Below, piece after piece: positions 25,097 to 34,970 of a stretch of 64,000 nt of DNA. A model generated the notes under the pieces. That model had not been told where the DNA came from and did no database searches. It saw only the letters and a program-made list of their open reading frames with translations. The translations under genes and the position numbers were made by a program. The stretch is from Methylocapsa sp. S129. Lineage in GTDB: Bacteria > Pseudomonadota > Alphaproteobacteria > Rhizobiales > Beijerinckiaceae. Position 1 is the stretch's first letter. The number at the start of each line of letters is the position of its first letter. The DNA lies in contig NZ_LMUI01000048.1 of assembly GCF_009765995.1 (NCBI RefSeq), forward strand, positions 62,001-126,000, written 5' to 3'.

Positions 25097-25221
25097 GAGG
25101 TCGCTCTTTGCGCCAGGGGGCGGGGAAGGAGCTCGAAAGCTGCAGGCGCATCATACAAATTTGTTGCGCCGCAGCAACGATGGATCGGTGCGCTCGCACA
25201 CGCCAAGCGCGACCACCCGTC

Positions 25222-25251
25222 TTGGTCGGGCGCAAGGGCGGCCTCATTTGA
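25222..25251 (+). pseudogene. Relic of a third response regulator 3-prime end
   Basis: Read forward, these bases give LVGRKGGLI and a stop, against AVGREAGLI and a stop at the end of both regulators. Over the last 28 bases 24 match regulator copy 2. The relic overlaps the end of kinase copy 2 in the same way as copy 2 of the regulator overlaps kinase copy 1, so a full regulator gene once stood here and was lost or moved. Part of the match (CTCATTTGAC) is also constrained by the kinase C-terminus. Confidence 0.55.
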
Positions 25252-27088
25252 CCGACGAGGTCTGCGCTTCCTCCGCGCCATCGTCCGCGCCGGAAGCAGC
25301 GATGAGATTGGCGATCGCCGCGCGCAGCTTGCTGTTGGACACAGGTTTGTGAAGCAGCGGCAAGCCGCTCGCTTGCGCCTCTTTCAGGCGATCTTCGGCG
25401 GTGTCGCCGGTAATCAGCATCGCGGGAATCGCTTCGTTATATTCCGATCGCAATCTTTCGATGACTTCGATGCCGTTCTCGCTCGCGCGCAGGCGATAAT
25501 CGCAAATGATCAGCGCTGGGCGATCAGGGCATTGCGCGAGTTCAGCGAGCATCTCGTCGCCCGAACCCGCTGTGACGACCCCATACCCCCAGGAGGTTAG
25601 CAGGCTCGCCATCCCGTCTCGAATAGCGGCTTCGTCTTCGACGACCAGAACGAGCCCAAGCACCGGCGCGCCGATGAAACGCTCATCCGGAGATTCGCCA
25701 TAGTCGGGCGCGCCGCTCGCCAATGGGATGGCGACGCTGAAACAGGAGCCGCGCCCGGGTTGCGAGCGTAGCGCGAGTTCGCTGTCGAGAAGATTGGTCA
25801 GGCGCCGGACGATCGCTAGTCCGAGCCCGAGTCCCTTGGCGCGGTCGCGCTCGGGATTCTCCAACTGGAAATATTCTTGGAACACTTTTTCCTGCTGCGC
25901 ATCGGGAATGCCGGGGCCGGTGTCCCATATTTCCGCGCGTATCGCGCCCTGGCGTCGCCGGCAGCCGACCACGACGCGGCCGCGCATGGTGTAACGGACC
26001 GCATTGGCGATAAGGTTGCGCAAGATGCGCTCCATCAGGACCGGATCGGTGCGCACGATCGCCGAGCAGGGATGCGTCACAAGCAAAATCGACTTTGCTT
26101 TCGCTTCCTCCCCGTAGTCGCGGCAGATGCGGTCGAGCAGCGGCTGGATGGCGAAGGATTGTCTGCGCGCCTGGACGATGCCGGCATCGAGACGGGAAAT
26201 GTCGAGCAAGGAGCTGAATAATCCGTCCATCGCCGCGGCCGAGGCCTCAATCTGCTCGACCAACCGAATCGCTTCGGCGGGCAGGCGGGTGGCGCGCAAC
26301 GCGCCGACGAACAGGCCGAGCGCATGAATAGGTTGGCGCAGGTCATGGCTGGCCGCCGCCAGAAAGCGTGATTTGTCGAGACTGGCCTGTTCGACGAGCT
26401 CGTTGCGGCGGCGCAGGTCTTCGGCGAGGTCGAGGTTCTCGAAGCGTAGACGCAAGGCGTCGACATAATTGGCGTTGAAGCTGCGCGCCATTATCGTGAT
26501 CACCACAAGAAACAGCCCACTCATCGCGCCCAGGCTGTAGCGAATTTCCACGGCCTCCGTCGCGCGCCACATCATGAAAACCATCAAGGGCGCGATGATT
26601 GGAAAGACGAACAGAAAACATGCTGGCAGATAAGAACCGAAGGCGAGAACCGAGCCGACGCTGATCACGCCGACGAAGACCAGGAAAAAGAGCTGCTGAT
26701 CGAGATTATCCGGCGCCATCATGATGAACGCGCCTAATCCCCAAGTGAGCCCCTCGGCAAAGCTTAGCGACGCAAACCAGCGCCCCCAGCGGCGCCATTC
26801 CGCCGCCTTGGGACGGGCGCGCCAGTAGGCGTAGCAGACAAGCAGATGGCTGATGGCGGCGACGGTCAGGCAAGCCAGCCAGATCGCCCGGATGGAGATC
26901 GATATGCCGCCGAGCTGGACGACCACGCCCGCCAGGACGAACGCTGCGATCACTGCGCCGACGATTCCCGTCGGCGCGATGCGATAGAGCGCGGCGATCT
27001 GCTCAGCGAACAAACGATCGTTTCGGGCGGAGGCGCCGTCAAGCTCGCGCCGGGCGGGATATAACGCGGCCTGTCCGTGCCCGTTCAC
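25244..27088 (-). CDS. Membrane hybrid sensor histidine kinase with C-terminal receiver, copy 2
   Basis: The 614-residue paralogue of the kinase at 23246 has the same plan: about six membrane helices in residues 35-205, His248 in [20 protein letters not shown], an ATPase domain ([46 protein letters not shown]) and receiver Asp530 (IICDYRLR). The N-terminal membrane part is more diverged than the kinase core, which suggests a different signal. I chose GTG 27088, which overlaps the pncB stop as GTGA and gives the same length as copy 1; the longer frame to 27229 runs into pncB. It is thus translationally coupled to an NAD salvage gene. Confidence 0.92.
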   Translation of the reverse strand: MNGHGQAALYPARRELDGASARNDRLFAEQIAALYRIAPTGIVGAVIAAFVLAGVVVQLGGISISIRAIWLACLTVAAISHLLVCYAYWRARPKAAEWRRWGRWFASLSFAEGLTWGLGAFIMMAPDNLDQQLFFLVFVGVISVGSVLAFGSYLPACFLFVFPIIAPLMVFMMWRATEAVEIRYSLGAMSGLFLVVITIMARSFNANYVDALRLRFENLDLAEDLRRRNELVEQASLDKSRFLAAASHDLRQPIHALGLFVGALRATRLPAEAIRLVEQIEASAAAMDGLFSSLLDISRLDAGIVQARRQSFAIQPLLDRICRDYGEEAKAKSILLVTHPCSAIVRTDPVLMERILRNLIANAVRYTMRGRVVVGCRRRQGAIRAEIWDTGPGIPDAQQEKVFQEYFQLENPERDRAKGLGLGLAIVRRLTNLLDSELALRSQPGRGSCFSVAIPLASGAPDYGESPDERFIGAPVLGLVLVVEDEAAIRDGMASLLTSWGYGVVTAGSGDEMLAELAQCPDRPALIICDYRLRASENGIEVIERLRSEYNEAIPAMLITGDTAEDRLKEAQASGLPLLHKPVSNSKLRAAIANLIAASGADDGAEEAQTSSVK

Positions 27089-28398
27089 ACCAGAACCGGC
27101 AAGGGCGCCATGCCCGCCGCGCCGAAAACGCGGCGATAGCGCTCGATTTCGTCCGCCGGCCCCAGCATCTTGTTGGGATTGTCGGAGAGCTTGACAGTCG
27201 GGCGCCCGTCCGCCTCGACCACTTTGCACACGAGGGATATCGAGCGCAACTCGCCATCGATGCCGGCTGGCGCGCAGCCCATGAAATCATTGGTCAGATT
27301 GGTGCCCCAGCCGATCGAGACATTGACGAGGCCGCGTAAGGATCGCACCGCGTCCTCGATCGTGTCGATGTCCAATCCGTCGGACAGAACGACGAGCTTG
27401 TCGCGCGGGTCGCGCCCGCGCGCCTTCCACCAGGCGATCAGCTCTCTGGCGCCCGCGATGGCGGGCTTGGAATCAGGACGCGCGCCCTTCCAGTCGGTGA
27501 CCCAGTCGGGCGCCTGTTCGAGGAAGGCGGTCGTGCCGAAGCAATCAGGCAGCACGACGAGCAGATTGCCGCCATACATCTTCGCCCAGTCGCGCAAAAC
27601 GTCATAAGGCGCGTCGCGGAGCGCCTCGTCGCTGTCGGCCATCGCCGCATAAACCATCGGCAATTCATGGGCGTTGGTGCCGATCGCCTCCAGCCCGGTG
27701 TCCATCGCATGTTTGACGTTGGACGTGCCGATGAAGCTCTCGCCCAGGCCCTCTTGCATCGCTTCGACGCACCAGCGCTGCCATAGAAAGCTATGGCGCC
27801 GGCGCGTGCCGAAATCCGAAATGCGCAGCGGCCCTTCGCGCGCCAGAATGCGCATCCGCTCCACCTTGAGCCACAGCTTGGCTTTGGCGCGGGCATAGAG
27901 CACGTCGAGGTCGAACCGGCTCATGAAACGCATGGCCGCCCTGGCGCGCAATTCGTTGATGATGGCGAGCGCGGGGATTTCCCACATCGTGGTTTCGCTC
28001 CACGCGCCCTCGAAGCGCAACTCATACTGGCCGTCGCGACGAACCAGCTCATATTCGGGCAGGCGAAAATTGGCGAGCCATTCCATGAAGGCGGGTTCGA
28101 AAATCTGCTTGGTGCCGTAAAAACTATTGCCGGCGAGCCAGATCAATTCGTTTTTGGCCAGGCGCAGCGAGCGCGCGTGATCGAGTTGGTCGGTCAATTC
28201 GCGCTCGTCGACAATGTCGGCGAGCCGGACGCTGGACGTCCGGTTGATAAGCTGGAACGTCACTTTGCGCTGGCCGTGCAGCTTCCAGATCATCTGCAAC
28301 ATCAACAGCTTATAGAAATCCGTATCGAGCAGCGTGCGCACGATCGGGTCGATGCGGAAGGTGTGGTTGTGAACGCGCGTGGCGATATCGGGGAGCAT
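27085..28398 (-). CDS. pncB: Nicotinate phosphoribosyltransferase
   Basis: PncB makes nicotinate mononucleotide from nicotinate and PRPP in NAD salvage. The 437-residue protein matches the bacterial type: [16 protein letters not shown] near residues 25-40, [40 protein letters not shown] near 190-210, [22 protein letters not shown] with the active-site histidines, and [13 protein letters not shown] and [12 protein letters not shown] for phosphate binding. The start is ATG 28398. Its stop overlaps the start of a hybrid kinase, an unusual partner for this enzyme. Confidence 0.95.
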   Translation of the reverse strand: MLPDIATRVHNHTFRIDPIVRTLLDTDFYKLLMLQMIWKLHGQRKVTFQLINRTSSVRLADIVDERELTDQLDHARSLRLAKNELIWLAGNSFYGTKQIFEPAFMEWLANFRLPEYELVRRDGQYELRFEGAWSETTMWEIPALAIINELRARAAMRFMSRFDLDVLYARAKAKLWLKVERMRILAREGPLRISDFGTRRRHSFLWQRWCVEAMQEGLGESFIGTSNVKHAMDTGLEAIGTNAHELPMVYAAMADSDEALRDAPYDVLRDWAKMYGGNLLVVLPDCFGTTAFLEQAPDWVTDWKGARPDSKPAIAGARELIAWWKARGRDPRDKLVVLSDGLDIDTIEDAVRSLRGLVNVSIGWGTNLTNDFMGCAPAGIDGELRSISLVCKVVEADGRPTVKLSDNPNKMLGPADEIERYRRVFGAAGMAPLPVLV

Positions 28399-28647
28399 GA
28401 CGGCGAACGTAGAGGCTTGTGCCGGAGACGACAAGGGATGGGGGAAACACGATCGAGTGCGCCGCTTGTGCATGGATGCGCGTGGCAAACCCGGGTCGGT
28501 CCAGGCCGTATCGGGCGATCAAGGGCGTGAACCCTGTTCCGGCCGCCAATGGGGCGAGGAGCCTGTTAGGCTGCGCCGCCCCGTTTGCTGCTGACATAAA
28601 CTGACAGTGAGGGGCGCTAGAAGCGGATCCGAACGAAAGGAGCCGCC

Positions 28648-29163
28648 ATGCGCGCCGTCACTCTCAAGAAACCAACGCTTTCCTGCCCTTGCGAAGGCGT
28701 CGACGCGCCGCCGCCGCGTCGAAACTGGGTGGCGGTCGCCTGCGCCGATCATGTCGATCGCGGCCGAAAACTTGGAATGATGCAGGTCTGCCACGGCAAG
28801 GCGGGTCCGCTCGGGCGCGTTCGCGCCGGCGATCGCGTCGCCTATTACTCGCCGACCATCGTTTTCGGCGGCCGGGAGAAGCGGCAGGCTTTCACCGCGA
28901 TCGGGACGGTTCGCGGCGAGCAAGCGTATCAGGTCGATATGGGCGGCGGCTTCCGCCCGTTTCGCCGCGACGTGGAATGGCGGCAATCGGTCGAGGCGCC
29001 GATCCATGCCTTGCGGATGCGCCTTGAACTGACGAGAGACAAGCAAAACTGGGGTTACGCCTTTCGTTTTGGTCTGCTCAATATTTCGGAACATGATATG
29101 GACCTGATCGTCAAAGCCATGACTTCTCCTTTCGCGGTCGCGTCAATTTCGAATTCTTTATGA
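28648..29163 (+). CDS. EVE-domain protein (UPF0310)
   Basis: The 171-residue protein has the EVE/PUA-like fold pattern: [43 protein letters not shown] at residues 26-68, then [10 protein letters not shown] and a C-terminal [27 protein letters not shown] domains recognise modified bases in nucleic acids; UPF0310 members are small stand-alone versions without a known target. The start codon has GAAAGGAG upstream. It overlaps the next gene, lutA, by 4 bp, which ties it to lactate oxidation genes for no known reason. Confidence 0.85.
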   Translation: MRAVTLKKPTLSCPCEGVDAPPPRRNWVAVACADHVDRGRKLGMMQVCHGKAGPLGRVRAGDRVAYYSPTIVFGGREKRQAFTAIGTVRGEQAYQVDMGGGFRPFRRDVEWRQSVEAPIHALRMRLELTRDKQNWGYAFRFGLLNISEHDMDLIVKAMTSPFAVASISNSL

Positions 29164-30089
29164 AGCAGAATGGCGTGAGCCGCCTGCGTCCAGGCCGGGG
29201 CGCATCGGAAGACGGCTTGAAACCCTCGACCCGCTGGTACAATGTCGCGCCGCCCGTGGGAATGAAGGATCTTGCCTTGGTCGACGCCGCCGAACCCCCG
29301 ACTCGCGCCCCGATTCGGGTCGGGCTCTTTGTCACCTGTCTTGTCGACCTCATCCGACCCAGCGTCGGCTTTGCCGCGGTCAAATTGCTGGAGGATGCGG
29401 GCTGTCGCGTCTTCGTGCCAAGCCAGACATGCTGCGGACAGCCGGCGTATAATTCGGGCGATCGGGCGACGACGAAAGAGATCGCCCTCCAGACCATCGC
29501 CGCCTTCGAGGATTGCGATTATGTCGTCGCGCCGAGCGGCTCCTGCGCAGGCATGCTCGCCAAACATTATCCCGAACTGTTCGCCGGCGAGCCGGATCTG
29601 GCGCGCAAGGCCAACGCCTTCGCCGCCCGATGTTTCGAACTTGTCAGCTTTCTTGTCGACGTGCTCAAAGTGACGAAAGTTTCGGCGCGTTACGAGGGCG
29701 AAGTCGCCTATCACGATTCCTGTTCGGGCCTGCGCGAATTGGGCGTCGCCGCGCAGCCGCGCAAGCTGCTCGGCAGCGTCGAGGGACTGCAACTGGTCGA
29801 GCTAACGGGCGCCGATGTCTGCTGCGGCTTTGGCGGCACGTTCGCCGTCAAATACGGCGAAATATCCGACGCCATCGTCGCGCAGAAAACCGCCAATATT
29901 CTGGCGAGCGGCGCGCCGACCTTGCTGGCGGGCGATCTTGGCTGCCTGATGAACATGGCGGGAAAGCTGCAACGGCAAGGAAGCGCGGTGAACGTGCGTC
30001 ATGTCGCTGAAGTGCTCGCGGGCATGACCGATGAGCCGGCGATCGGCGCGCCGAAGGCGGCGACGCCCAGCGCGGGGGCGCCCCATTGA
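29160..30089 (+). CDS. lutA: Lactate utilization protein A (Fe-S oxidoreductase)
   Basis: LutA is one of three iron-sulfur proteins that oxidise L-lactate to pyruvate (LutABC, YkgEFG). Two CCG domains are visible: [14 protein letters not shown] with [14 protein letters not shown], and [13 protein letters not shown] with [20 protein letters not shown]. At 309 residues it is longer than the usual 240. The ATG at 29160 overlaps the EVE gene stop, but the first 34 residues look unstructured, so ATG 29262 (MKDLALVDA) may be the real start. It is followed by lutB with a TTGA overlap. Confidence 0.9.
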   Translation: MKQNGVSRLRPGRGASEDGLKPSTRWYNVAPPVGMKDLALVDAAEPPTRAPIRVGLFVTCLVDLIRPSVGFAAVKLLEDAGCRVFVPSQTCCGQPAYNSGDRATTKEIALQTIAAFEDCDYVVAPSGSCAGMLAKHYPELFAGEPDLARKANAFAARCFELVSFLVDVLKVTKVSARYEGEVAYHDSCSGLRELGVAAQPRKLLGSVEGLQLVELTGADVCCGFGGTFAVKYGEISDAIVAQKTANILASGAPTLLAGDLGCLMNMAGKLQRQGSAVNVRHVAEVLAGMTDEPAIGAPKAATPSAGAPH

Positions 30090-31516
30090 CCGAGACGCCC
30101 ACCTCTTCGCATTTCAAGGAAAACGCCCATGCGGCGTTGCATGACGCGCCTCTGCAAAAGGCGCTTCAACATGTGCGCGTCAATTTCATCGACAAGCGCG
30201 CCAAAGCCGTCGCGCGCCTCCCCGAATTCGAGGCGTTGCGCGATAGCGCGCGCGACATCAAGGACCATACGCTCGCCAACCTCGATCTTTATATCGAGGC
30301 CTATGAGGCGCGGGTTGTCGCAGCGGGGGGCCATGTTCACTATGCGATGACGGCCAAGGATGGCGTCGATATCGTGCTGAAACTCTGCCATGAGCGCGGC
30401 GCCAAGGCCGTGACCAAAGGCAAATCGATGATCGCCGAGGAGATGGGCCTGAACGCGGCGCTTGAAGCGGCGGGGATCGATCCGATCGAGACCGACCTTG
30501 GCGAATATATCATCCAGCTACGCGGCGAAGCGCCCTCGCACATCATCGCGCCGGCGGTGCATCTCAACAAAGAGCAGGTCGAGGCGGACTTCCGCCGCGT
30601 GCATCGCGATCTGCCAAGCGATCGCGATCTGTCGCAGCCCGTGCAATTGCTGACCGAGGCGCGCGGCATCCTGCGCGACAAGTTCCTGTCGGCGGACATC
30701 GGCGTTACCGGCGCCAATTTCCTGATCGCCGAGACGGGCACCTCGATCATCGTCACTAACGAAGGCAATGGCGATCTCACGCAGATCCTGCCCAAGGTTC
30801 ACATCGTTCTCGCCTCGCTCGAGAAGATCGTGCCGACGCTGGAAGACGCCTCGCAATTGCTGCGCGTGCTTGCGCGCTCGGCGACGGGCCAGGACATGTC
30901 GGTCTATACGACGCTGTCGACCGGGCCGCGCCGCCCGGGCGATCCCGACGGCCCGGAAGAATATCATGTGATCCTTATCGACAATGGCCGCTCCTCGATG
31001 CTGGGTGGCGATTTCGAGGATATGCTTCGCTGCATCCGCTGCGGCGCCTGCATGAACCATTGCCCGATCTATCATGCGGTGGGTGGACATGCCTACGGTT
31101 CCGTCTATCCCGGCCCGATGGGCGCGGTGCTGACGCCGTCGCTGATCGGCGTCGAAGAGGGCGGCCAATTGCCGAACGCCTCGACTTTTTGCGGACGCTG
31201 CGAAGCGGTCTGCCCGGTGCGCATTCCGTTGCCCAATATGATGCGCCACTGGCGCGAGCGCGAGTTCGAGCGGCATCTGTCGCCCAAAGCGATGCGCTAC
31301 GGCATCGGATTCTGGGCCTTCTTCGCCAAGCGTCCGACGCTCTACCGGCTGTCGACCAATGTCGCGATGCGCGCGCTGCATTGGCTTGGCCGCGCCAAGG
31401 GGCGCTTCGCGTCGCTGCCGTTCGCCGGCGGCTGGACTAGATATCGCGATCTGCCGGCGCCCCAGGGCGCGACATTCCAGAGCCAATGGCGCGCTAAAAG
31501 CGGGAGCGTGCATTGA
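30086..31516 (+). CDS. lutB: Lactate utilization protein B (Fe-S protein)
   Basis: The 476-residue protein has the LutB layout: an N-terminal LUD domain (VHYAMTAKDGVDIVLKLCHERGAKAVTKGKSM near residues 80-115, GVTGANFLIAETGTSIIVTNEGNG near 205-230) and two 4Fe-4S motifs, CIRCGACMNHCP near residue 315 and CGRCEAVCP near 370. It works with LutA and LutC in L-lactate oxidation. It begins at a TTG (30086) inside the lutA stop and ends overlapping the TTG of lutC, so the three genes are strictly coupled. Confidence 0.94.
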   Translation: MTETPTSSHFKENAHAALHDAPLQKALQHVRVNFIDKRAKAVARLPEFEALRDSARDIKDHTLANLDLYIEAYEARVVAAGGHVHYAMTAKDGVDIVLKLCHERGAKAVTKGKSMIAEEMGLNAALEAAGIDPIETDLGEYIIQLRGEAPSHIIAPAVHLNKEQVEADFRRVHRDLPSDRDLSQPVQLLTEARGILRDKFLSADIGVTGANFLIAETGTSIIVTNEGNGDLTQILPKVHIVLASLEKIVPTLEDASQLLRVLARSATGQDMSVYTTLSTGPRRPGDPDGPEEYHVILIDNGRSSMLGGDFEDMLRCIRCGACMNHCPIYHAVGGHAYGSVYPGPMGAVLTPSLIGVEEGGQLPNASTFCGRCEAVCPVRIPLPNMMRHWREREFERHLSPKAMRYGIGFWAFFAKRPTLYRLSTNVAMRALHWLGRAKGRFASLPFAGGWTRYRDLPAPQGATFQSQWRAKSGSVH

Positions 31517-32187
31517 GCGCGCGCGAGGAGATTCTCGCCAATATCCGCCGTTCGCTTGGCGTCACGGGCGCCGAAGCGCCGCGCCGGATGGCGGTGGACG
31601 ATCGCCTGGCGCAGGCGCGTTCGGGAATCATCCCGCAGCGCGGACAGGGCGATCAGGCGGCGCGCGTCGCAACGTTTAAGGACGAGGCCGAGCGCGCGCA
31701 GGCGAGCGTCGTCGAGGTCGAAACCGCCGCCGACGCGCCCGGCGAGATCGCGCGCTTCCTGCGCGACAGCAATTTGCCTGCGACTTTACGCATGGGCGAC
31801 GACCCGCGTCTTGCCGCCATGCCCTGGAGCGCGACGGCGCTGGACACCGCCCATGGCGCTTCCGACGGCCATGATCTGAACGCGGTCAGCGCCGCTTTCG
31901 CCGCAATCGCCGAATCGGGCACTCTGGCGCTGGTCTCCGGTCCGGATAATCCGACGACGCTGAATTTCTTGCCCGACAATCATTTCGTCGTTGTGGCGGC
32001 TAGCGACATTGTCGGCGATTACGAGAGCGTCTGGCGCAAGCTGCGGGGCGGTTACGGCAAGGGCGCGATGCCGCGAACCGTCAATTTTATTACGGGCCCG
32101 TCGCGCTCGGCCGATATCGAACAGACGCTGCTTTTGGGCGCCCATGGACCGCGCCGGCTGCATATCGTGATCGTCAAAGGGGCGTAG
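31513..32187 (+). CDS. lutC: Lactate utilization protein C
   Basis: The 224-residue LUD-domain protein is the third part of the lactate oxidation complex. It has the N-terminal SAREEILANIRRSLG helix, and in the core FAAIAESGTLALVSG and NFLPDNHFVVVAASDIVGDYESVWRKLR followed by NFITGPSRSADIEQTLLLGAHGPRRLHIVIV, all family features. It starts at TTG 31513. The operon EVE-lutABC would use lactate brought in by the permease at 14862. Confidence 0.94.
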   Translation: MSAREEILANIRRSLGVTGAEAPRRMAVDDRLAQARSGIIPQRGQGDQAARVATFKDEAERAQASVVEVETAADAPGEIARFLRDSNLPATLRMGDDPRLAAMPWSATALDTAHGASDGHDLNAVSAAFAAIAESGTLALVSGPDNPTTLNFLPDNHFVVVAASDIVGDYESVWRKLRGGYGKGAMPRTVNFITGPSRSADIEQTLLLGAHGPRRLHIVIVKGA

Positions 32188-32288
32188 CGGTTTCGCCGCA
32201 AGAAAGCCGTCTGTGCTATTTACTGGTCAACAATGGGTCTGATTCTGCTTCTAGGCGTTCCGGTGTTTGGGATGATTGGGCATAAACG

Positions 32289-33770
32289 ATGGCGTTGCGG
32301 CTGATATCAACAGGCGGCTTTCTGGCTTTCGCCCTGGTTTGGGCCGGCGCCGCCGTGGCGGAGGATGTTTCGTCTCCCGCGCCGGCCGCCCCGGCTCAGT
32401 CCGCTCCGAGCGCGCCCGCGCCGGCCGCCGCCGCCCCAAGCCCCGCCGTGACCCCCGCGCCCGCCTTGACGCCTGCGCCCATTCCCGCTGTGCCCGGCGG
32501 GGCGGCTTTGCCGATTCCCGCTGATGTGGGCGCAACGCCGCCGATCGAGCCGCCCAAGATCGAGACGCCCAAGCCGAAGAAGATCGTCCATGTGGCGCCG
32601 CCGCGCGAGACGGCTTTGTCCGACAGTCCGACCCCGACTTTCCAGCCCGACACTTTCTTTGCGACCGCCAAGGCCTCGGAGCGTTACGCGGCGATCGCCG
32701 ACGCCGGCGGCTGGCCTCGCGTTCCGGGGCCGCTAAGAGCCGGGACCAAAGGCGCCAGCGTGGCGATCTTGCGCCAGCGTCTGGCGGCTGAGGGCGATCT
32801 CGATTCAGCCAAGGCGGCCGAGGGTCCCTCAAGCGCCGTCTGGGACGAGGACGTCACCGCGGCGGTCAAGCATTTCCAGTCGCGTATGGGGCTGCGCCAG
32901 ACCGGCGCCGTTGCGGGCGCGACGCTGACGGCGATGAATGTTCCCGCCGCCACGCGCTTCAAGCAGCTCGCCTCCAGCGCCCAGCGGCTGGCCGGCGTCA
33001 ATTTTCCCTTTGGCGATCGCTATGTCGTTGTGAACCTTCCCTCGACATCGGTCGAGGCGATCGAGAACGGCCGCGTCGTGCATCATTATGTGGCGATCGT
33101 CGGCGGCGTCGAACATCAATCGCCGGAAATTTCCGCCAAAATATCTGTCATCAACCTCAATCCGACCTGGACCGTGCCGACCTCCATCATCAAGAAGGAG
33201 ATTATCCCGAAGATGCAGAGAGATCCTGGCTATCTCACGCGCGCCAAGATCCGCATCCTCGACGGCGCCGGCAATGTCGTCGATCCGAAGAGCGTCGACT
33301 GGAACAGCCAGCGCGCGGTCAATTACACCTTGCGGCAGGATTCGGGGGCGAGCAATTCGCTTGGCGCCATCCGCATCGGCATGCCCAACAAGCTGGCGGT
33401 CTATATGCATGACACGCCGTCCAAAGGTCTGTTCGGCGCCGATTACCGCTTCCTCTCGCATGGCTGCGTCCGCGTCCAGGGCGTCTATGATCTCGCGCAA
33501 TGGCTGCTGGAAGGCACGCCCGCCGGCAACGGCGTCTGGGATAAGGAAGCCTTGCTCGCCAAGATCAAGGACGGCGCGCGCGAAGACATCAAGCTTGCGA
33601 AAATCGTCCCCGTCATCTGGGTCTATCTCACCGGCTGGGCCAATGGCGACGGGCTCGTCAGTTTCCGCGACGATGTCTATGGCATCGACACGGTCGGCGA
33701 AGCGACCGCCAACGCCGCGCCGCTGACCGCCGCGCCCGCCGTCAATCCAGAGCCTACGCCGGCGCGATGA
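32289..33770 (+). CDS. L,D-transpeptidase, YcbB/LdtD type, Pro/Ala-rich
   Basis: The 493-residue protein has a signal peptide (LISTGGFLAFALVWAGAAVA), a Pro/Ala-rich linker up to about residue 100, a peptidoglycan-binding domain (GTKGASVAILRQRLAAEG, AVKHFQSRMGLRQTG) and a YkuD catalytic domain ending in MHDTPSKGLFGADYRFLSHG followed by Cys393 in GCVRV. The enzyme makes 3-3 cross-links in the periplasmic cell wall. The overall order is that of LdtD (YcbB), but with a shorter N-terminal part. Its stop overlaps the next gene by 4 bp. Confidence 0.92.
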   Translation: MALRLISTGGFLAFALVWAGAAVAEDVSSPAPAAPAQSAPSAPAPAAAAPSPAVTPAPALTPAPIPAVPGGAALPIPADVGATPPIEPPKIETPKPKKIVHVAPPRETALSDSPTPTFQPDTFFATAKASERYAAIADAGGWPRVPGPLRAGTKGASVAILRQRLAAEGDLDSAKAAEGPSSAVWDEDVTAAVKHFQSRMGLRQTGAVAGATLTAMNVPAATRFKQLASSAQRLAGVNFPFGDRYVVVNLPSTSVEAIENGRVVHHYVAIVGGVEHQSPEISAKISVINLNPTWTVPTSIIKKEIIPKMQRDPGYLTRAKIRILDGAGNVVDPKSVDWNSQRAVNYTLRQDSGASNSLGAIRIGMPNKLAVYMHDTPSKGLFGADYRFLSHGCVRVQGVYDLAQWLLEGTPAGNGVWDKEALLAKIKDGAREDIKLAKIVPVIWVYLTGWANGDGLVSFRDDVYGIDTVGEATANAAPLTAAPAVNPEPTPAR

Positions 33771-34381
33771 GCGCGCGGCGACCCCTGCAAAATCGCGTCG
33801 ATCCTTTTGGCGAGCTTGTCGCGACGCCCGCGCGCGGCATGCTGCTTGGCAATCGCGGCGGCAAGTTTCATCGCGACGACCAGAGTCTGGGGCGCCGGCG
33901 TTGGGCCTCAAAGCAATGGATCGCCTGCGTCTGCGCCTTCAAGGGCCGAAGGCGCGCTGTTTGGGCGGTTGGCTATACGCAATTGTTCTTTCTCGATGAG
34001 GTCACCGCGCTTGCTGCCGGCCACCGCCCTTGTTTTGAATGCCGGCGCGCGGAGGCCGAGGCGTTTCGCGCATTCTTTGGCGGCGCCAGGCGTTTGAGCG
34101 CGCCGCAAATGGATGCGATTTTGCATGCGGAGCGGCGTGAGGGTCGCGGCAAACGTCTCTGGGAAAGCGCGTTCGCGCAATTGCCCGACGGCGCCATGGT
34201 CGCGCTGGAAGGCCGCGCTTACGCCATTCGCGGCGACGCGCTCCTGCCGTGGAGCTTTGACGGCTATGGGGCGCCGCGCAGGCGGCCCGGCGAAGGCGCC
34301 GCGCCAGTGCTGACGCCGGCTTCGATCGTTAGCGCGATCGCAGCGGGCTATCGGCCGCGATGGGCCGCGTCGACGCCTTGA
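33767..34381 (+). CDS. Conserved protein of unknown function with GHRPCFECRR motif
   Basis: The 204-residue protein has no recognised domain. Notable strings are MLLGNRGGKFHRDDQ near residue 25, RRRWASKQWIACVCAFKGRRR near 43-63, and LFFLDEVTALAAGHRPCFECRRAEAEAFR at 73-101, where the C-x-x-C next to His could bind a metal. I recall similar proteins in other alphaproteobacteria and actinobacteria but not their function. It overlaps the transpeptidase gene as ATGA, so the two are made together. A zinc-binding nucleic-acid protein is one guess. Confidence 0.7.
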   Translation: MSARRPLQNRVDPFGELVATPARGMLLGNRGGKFHRDDQSLGRRRWASKQWIACVCAFKGRRRAVWAVGYTQLFFLDEVTALAAGHRPCFECRRAEAEAFRAFFGGARRLSAPQMDAILHAERREGRGKRLWESAFAQLPDGAMVALEGRAYAIRGDALLPWSFDGYGAPRRRPGEGAAPVLTPASIVSAIAAGYRPRWAASTP

Positions 34382-34446
34382 CGCGCCGGCGGCTTTGCGG
34401 CCAAATCGCGCGACTTCGTGCAACCAGAAAAGGTGAGGGGGAAGAC

Positions 34447-34818
34447 ATGGCCCATCGATCGCTTATCGCTTTTCTCGCCCTTGCCGCTTCGATTAATTTC
34501 GCTTTGGCGGGCGACGTTCTTGGCGAATGGTCGCGCGACGACGGCAAGGCGAGAGTGCGCTTTGCGCCTTGCGGCGCGGCGGTGTGCGGCGCGATCACCT
34601 GGTTGAAGGACACAAGCGGCGCCGGCAAGGTCGGTCAGCGCGTGTTCTTCGACATGAAGCCCAAGGGCGACGACGCCTGGGCGGGTTCGGCTTTCAATCC
34701 CGAAGACGGCAGGGAATATACCGGCAAGATGACGCTCGCAGGCGATCATCTTTCCACCGCCGGCTGCGTTTTTGGCGGCCTCATCTGCAAGACGGTGGAA
34801 TGGACAAGGTCGCACTGA
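34447..34818 (+). CDS. DUF2147 exported protein
   Basis: The 123-residue protein has a signal peptide (LIAFLALAASINFALA) and a DUF2147 domain: VLGEWSRDDGKARVRFAPCGAAVCGAITWL near residues 20-50, VFFDMKPKGDDAWAGSAFNPEDGREYTGKM near 63-92, and a C-terminal Cys pair (TAGCVFGGLICKTVEW). The fold is a small periplasmic beta-barrel of unknown role. I chose ATG 34447 after GGTGAGGGGGA; the upstream extension to 34360 overlaps the previous gene and has no signal peptide. Confidence 0.85.
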   Translation: MAHRSLIAFLALAASINFALAGDVLGEWSRDDGKARVRFAPCGAAVCGAITWLKDTSGAGKVGQRVFFDMKPKGDDAWAGSAFNPEDGREYTGKMTLAGDHLSTAGCVFGGLICKTVEWTRSH

Positions 34819-34970
34819 ACGAAGCGGGGATTTTTTGCGCGCTTCGAGTCTCTTCGGCGCCGGTTCGTCGGGCGCTCCGGACTTGATGTCAGGCGACGGC
34901 CGATCTCCTCGCAGGATGCGCGATCGCTAGGCTTCTCATCCCGTAACAACGTTCGGTGCAGGAGCCAGCC

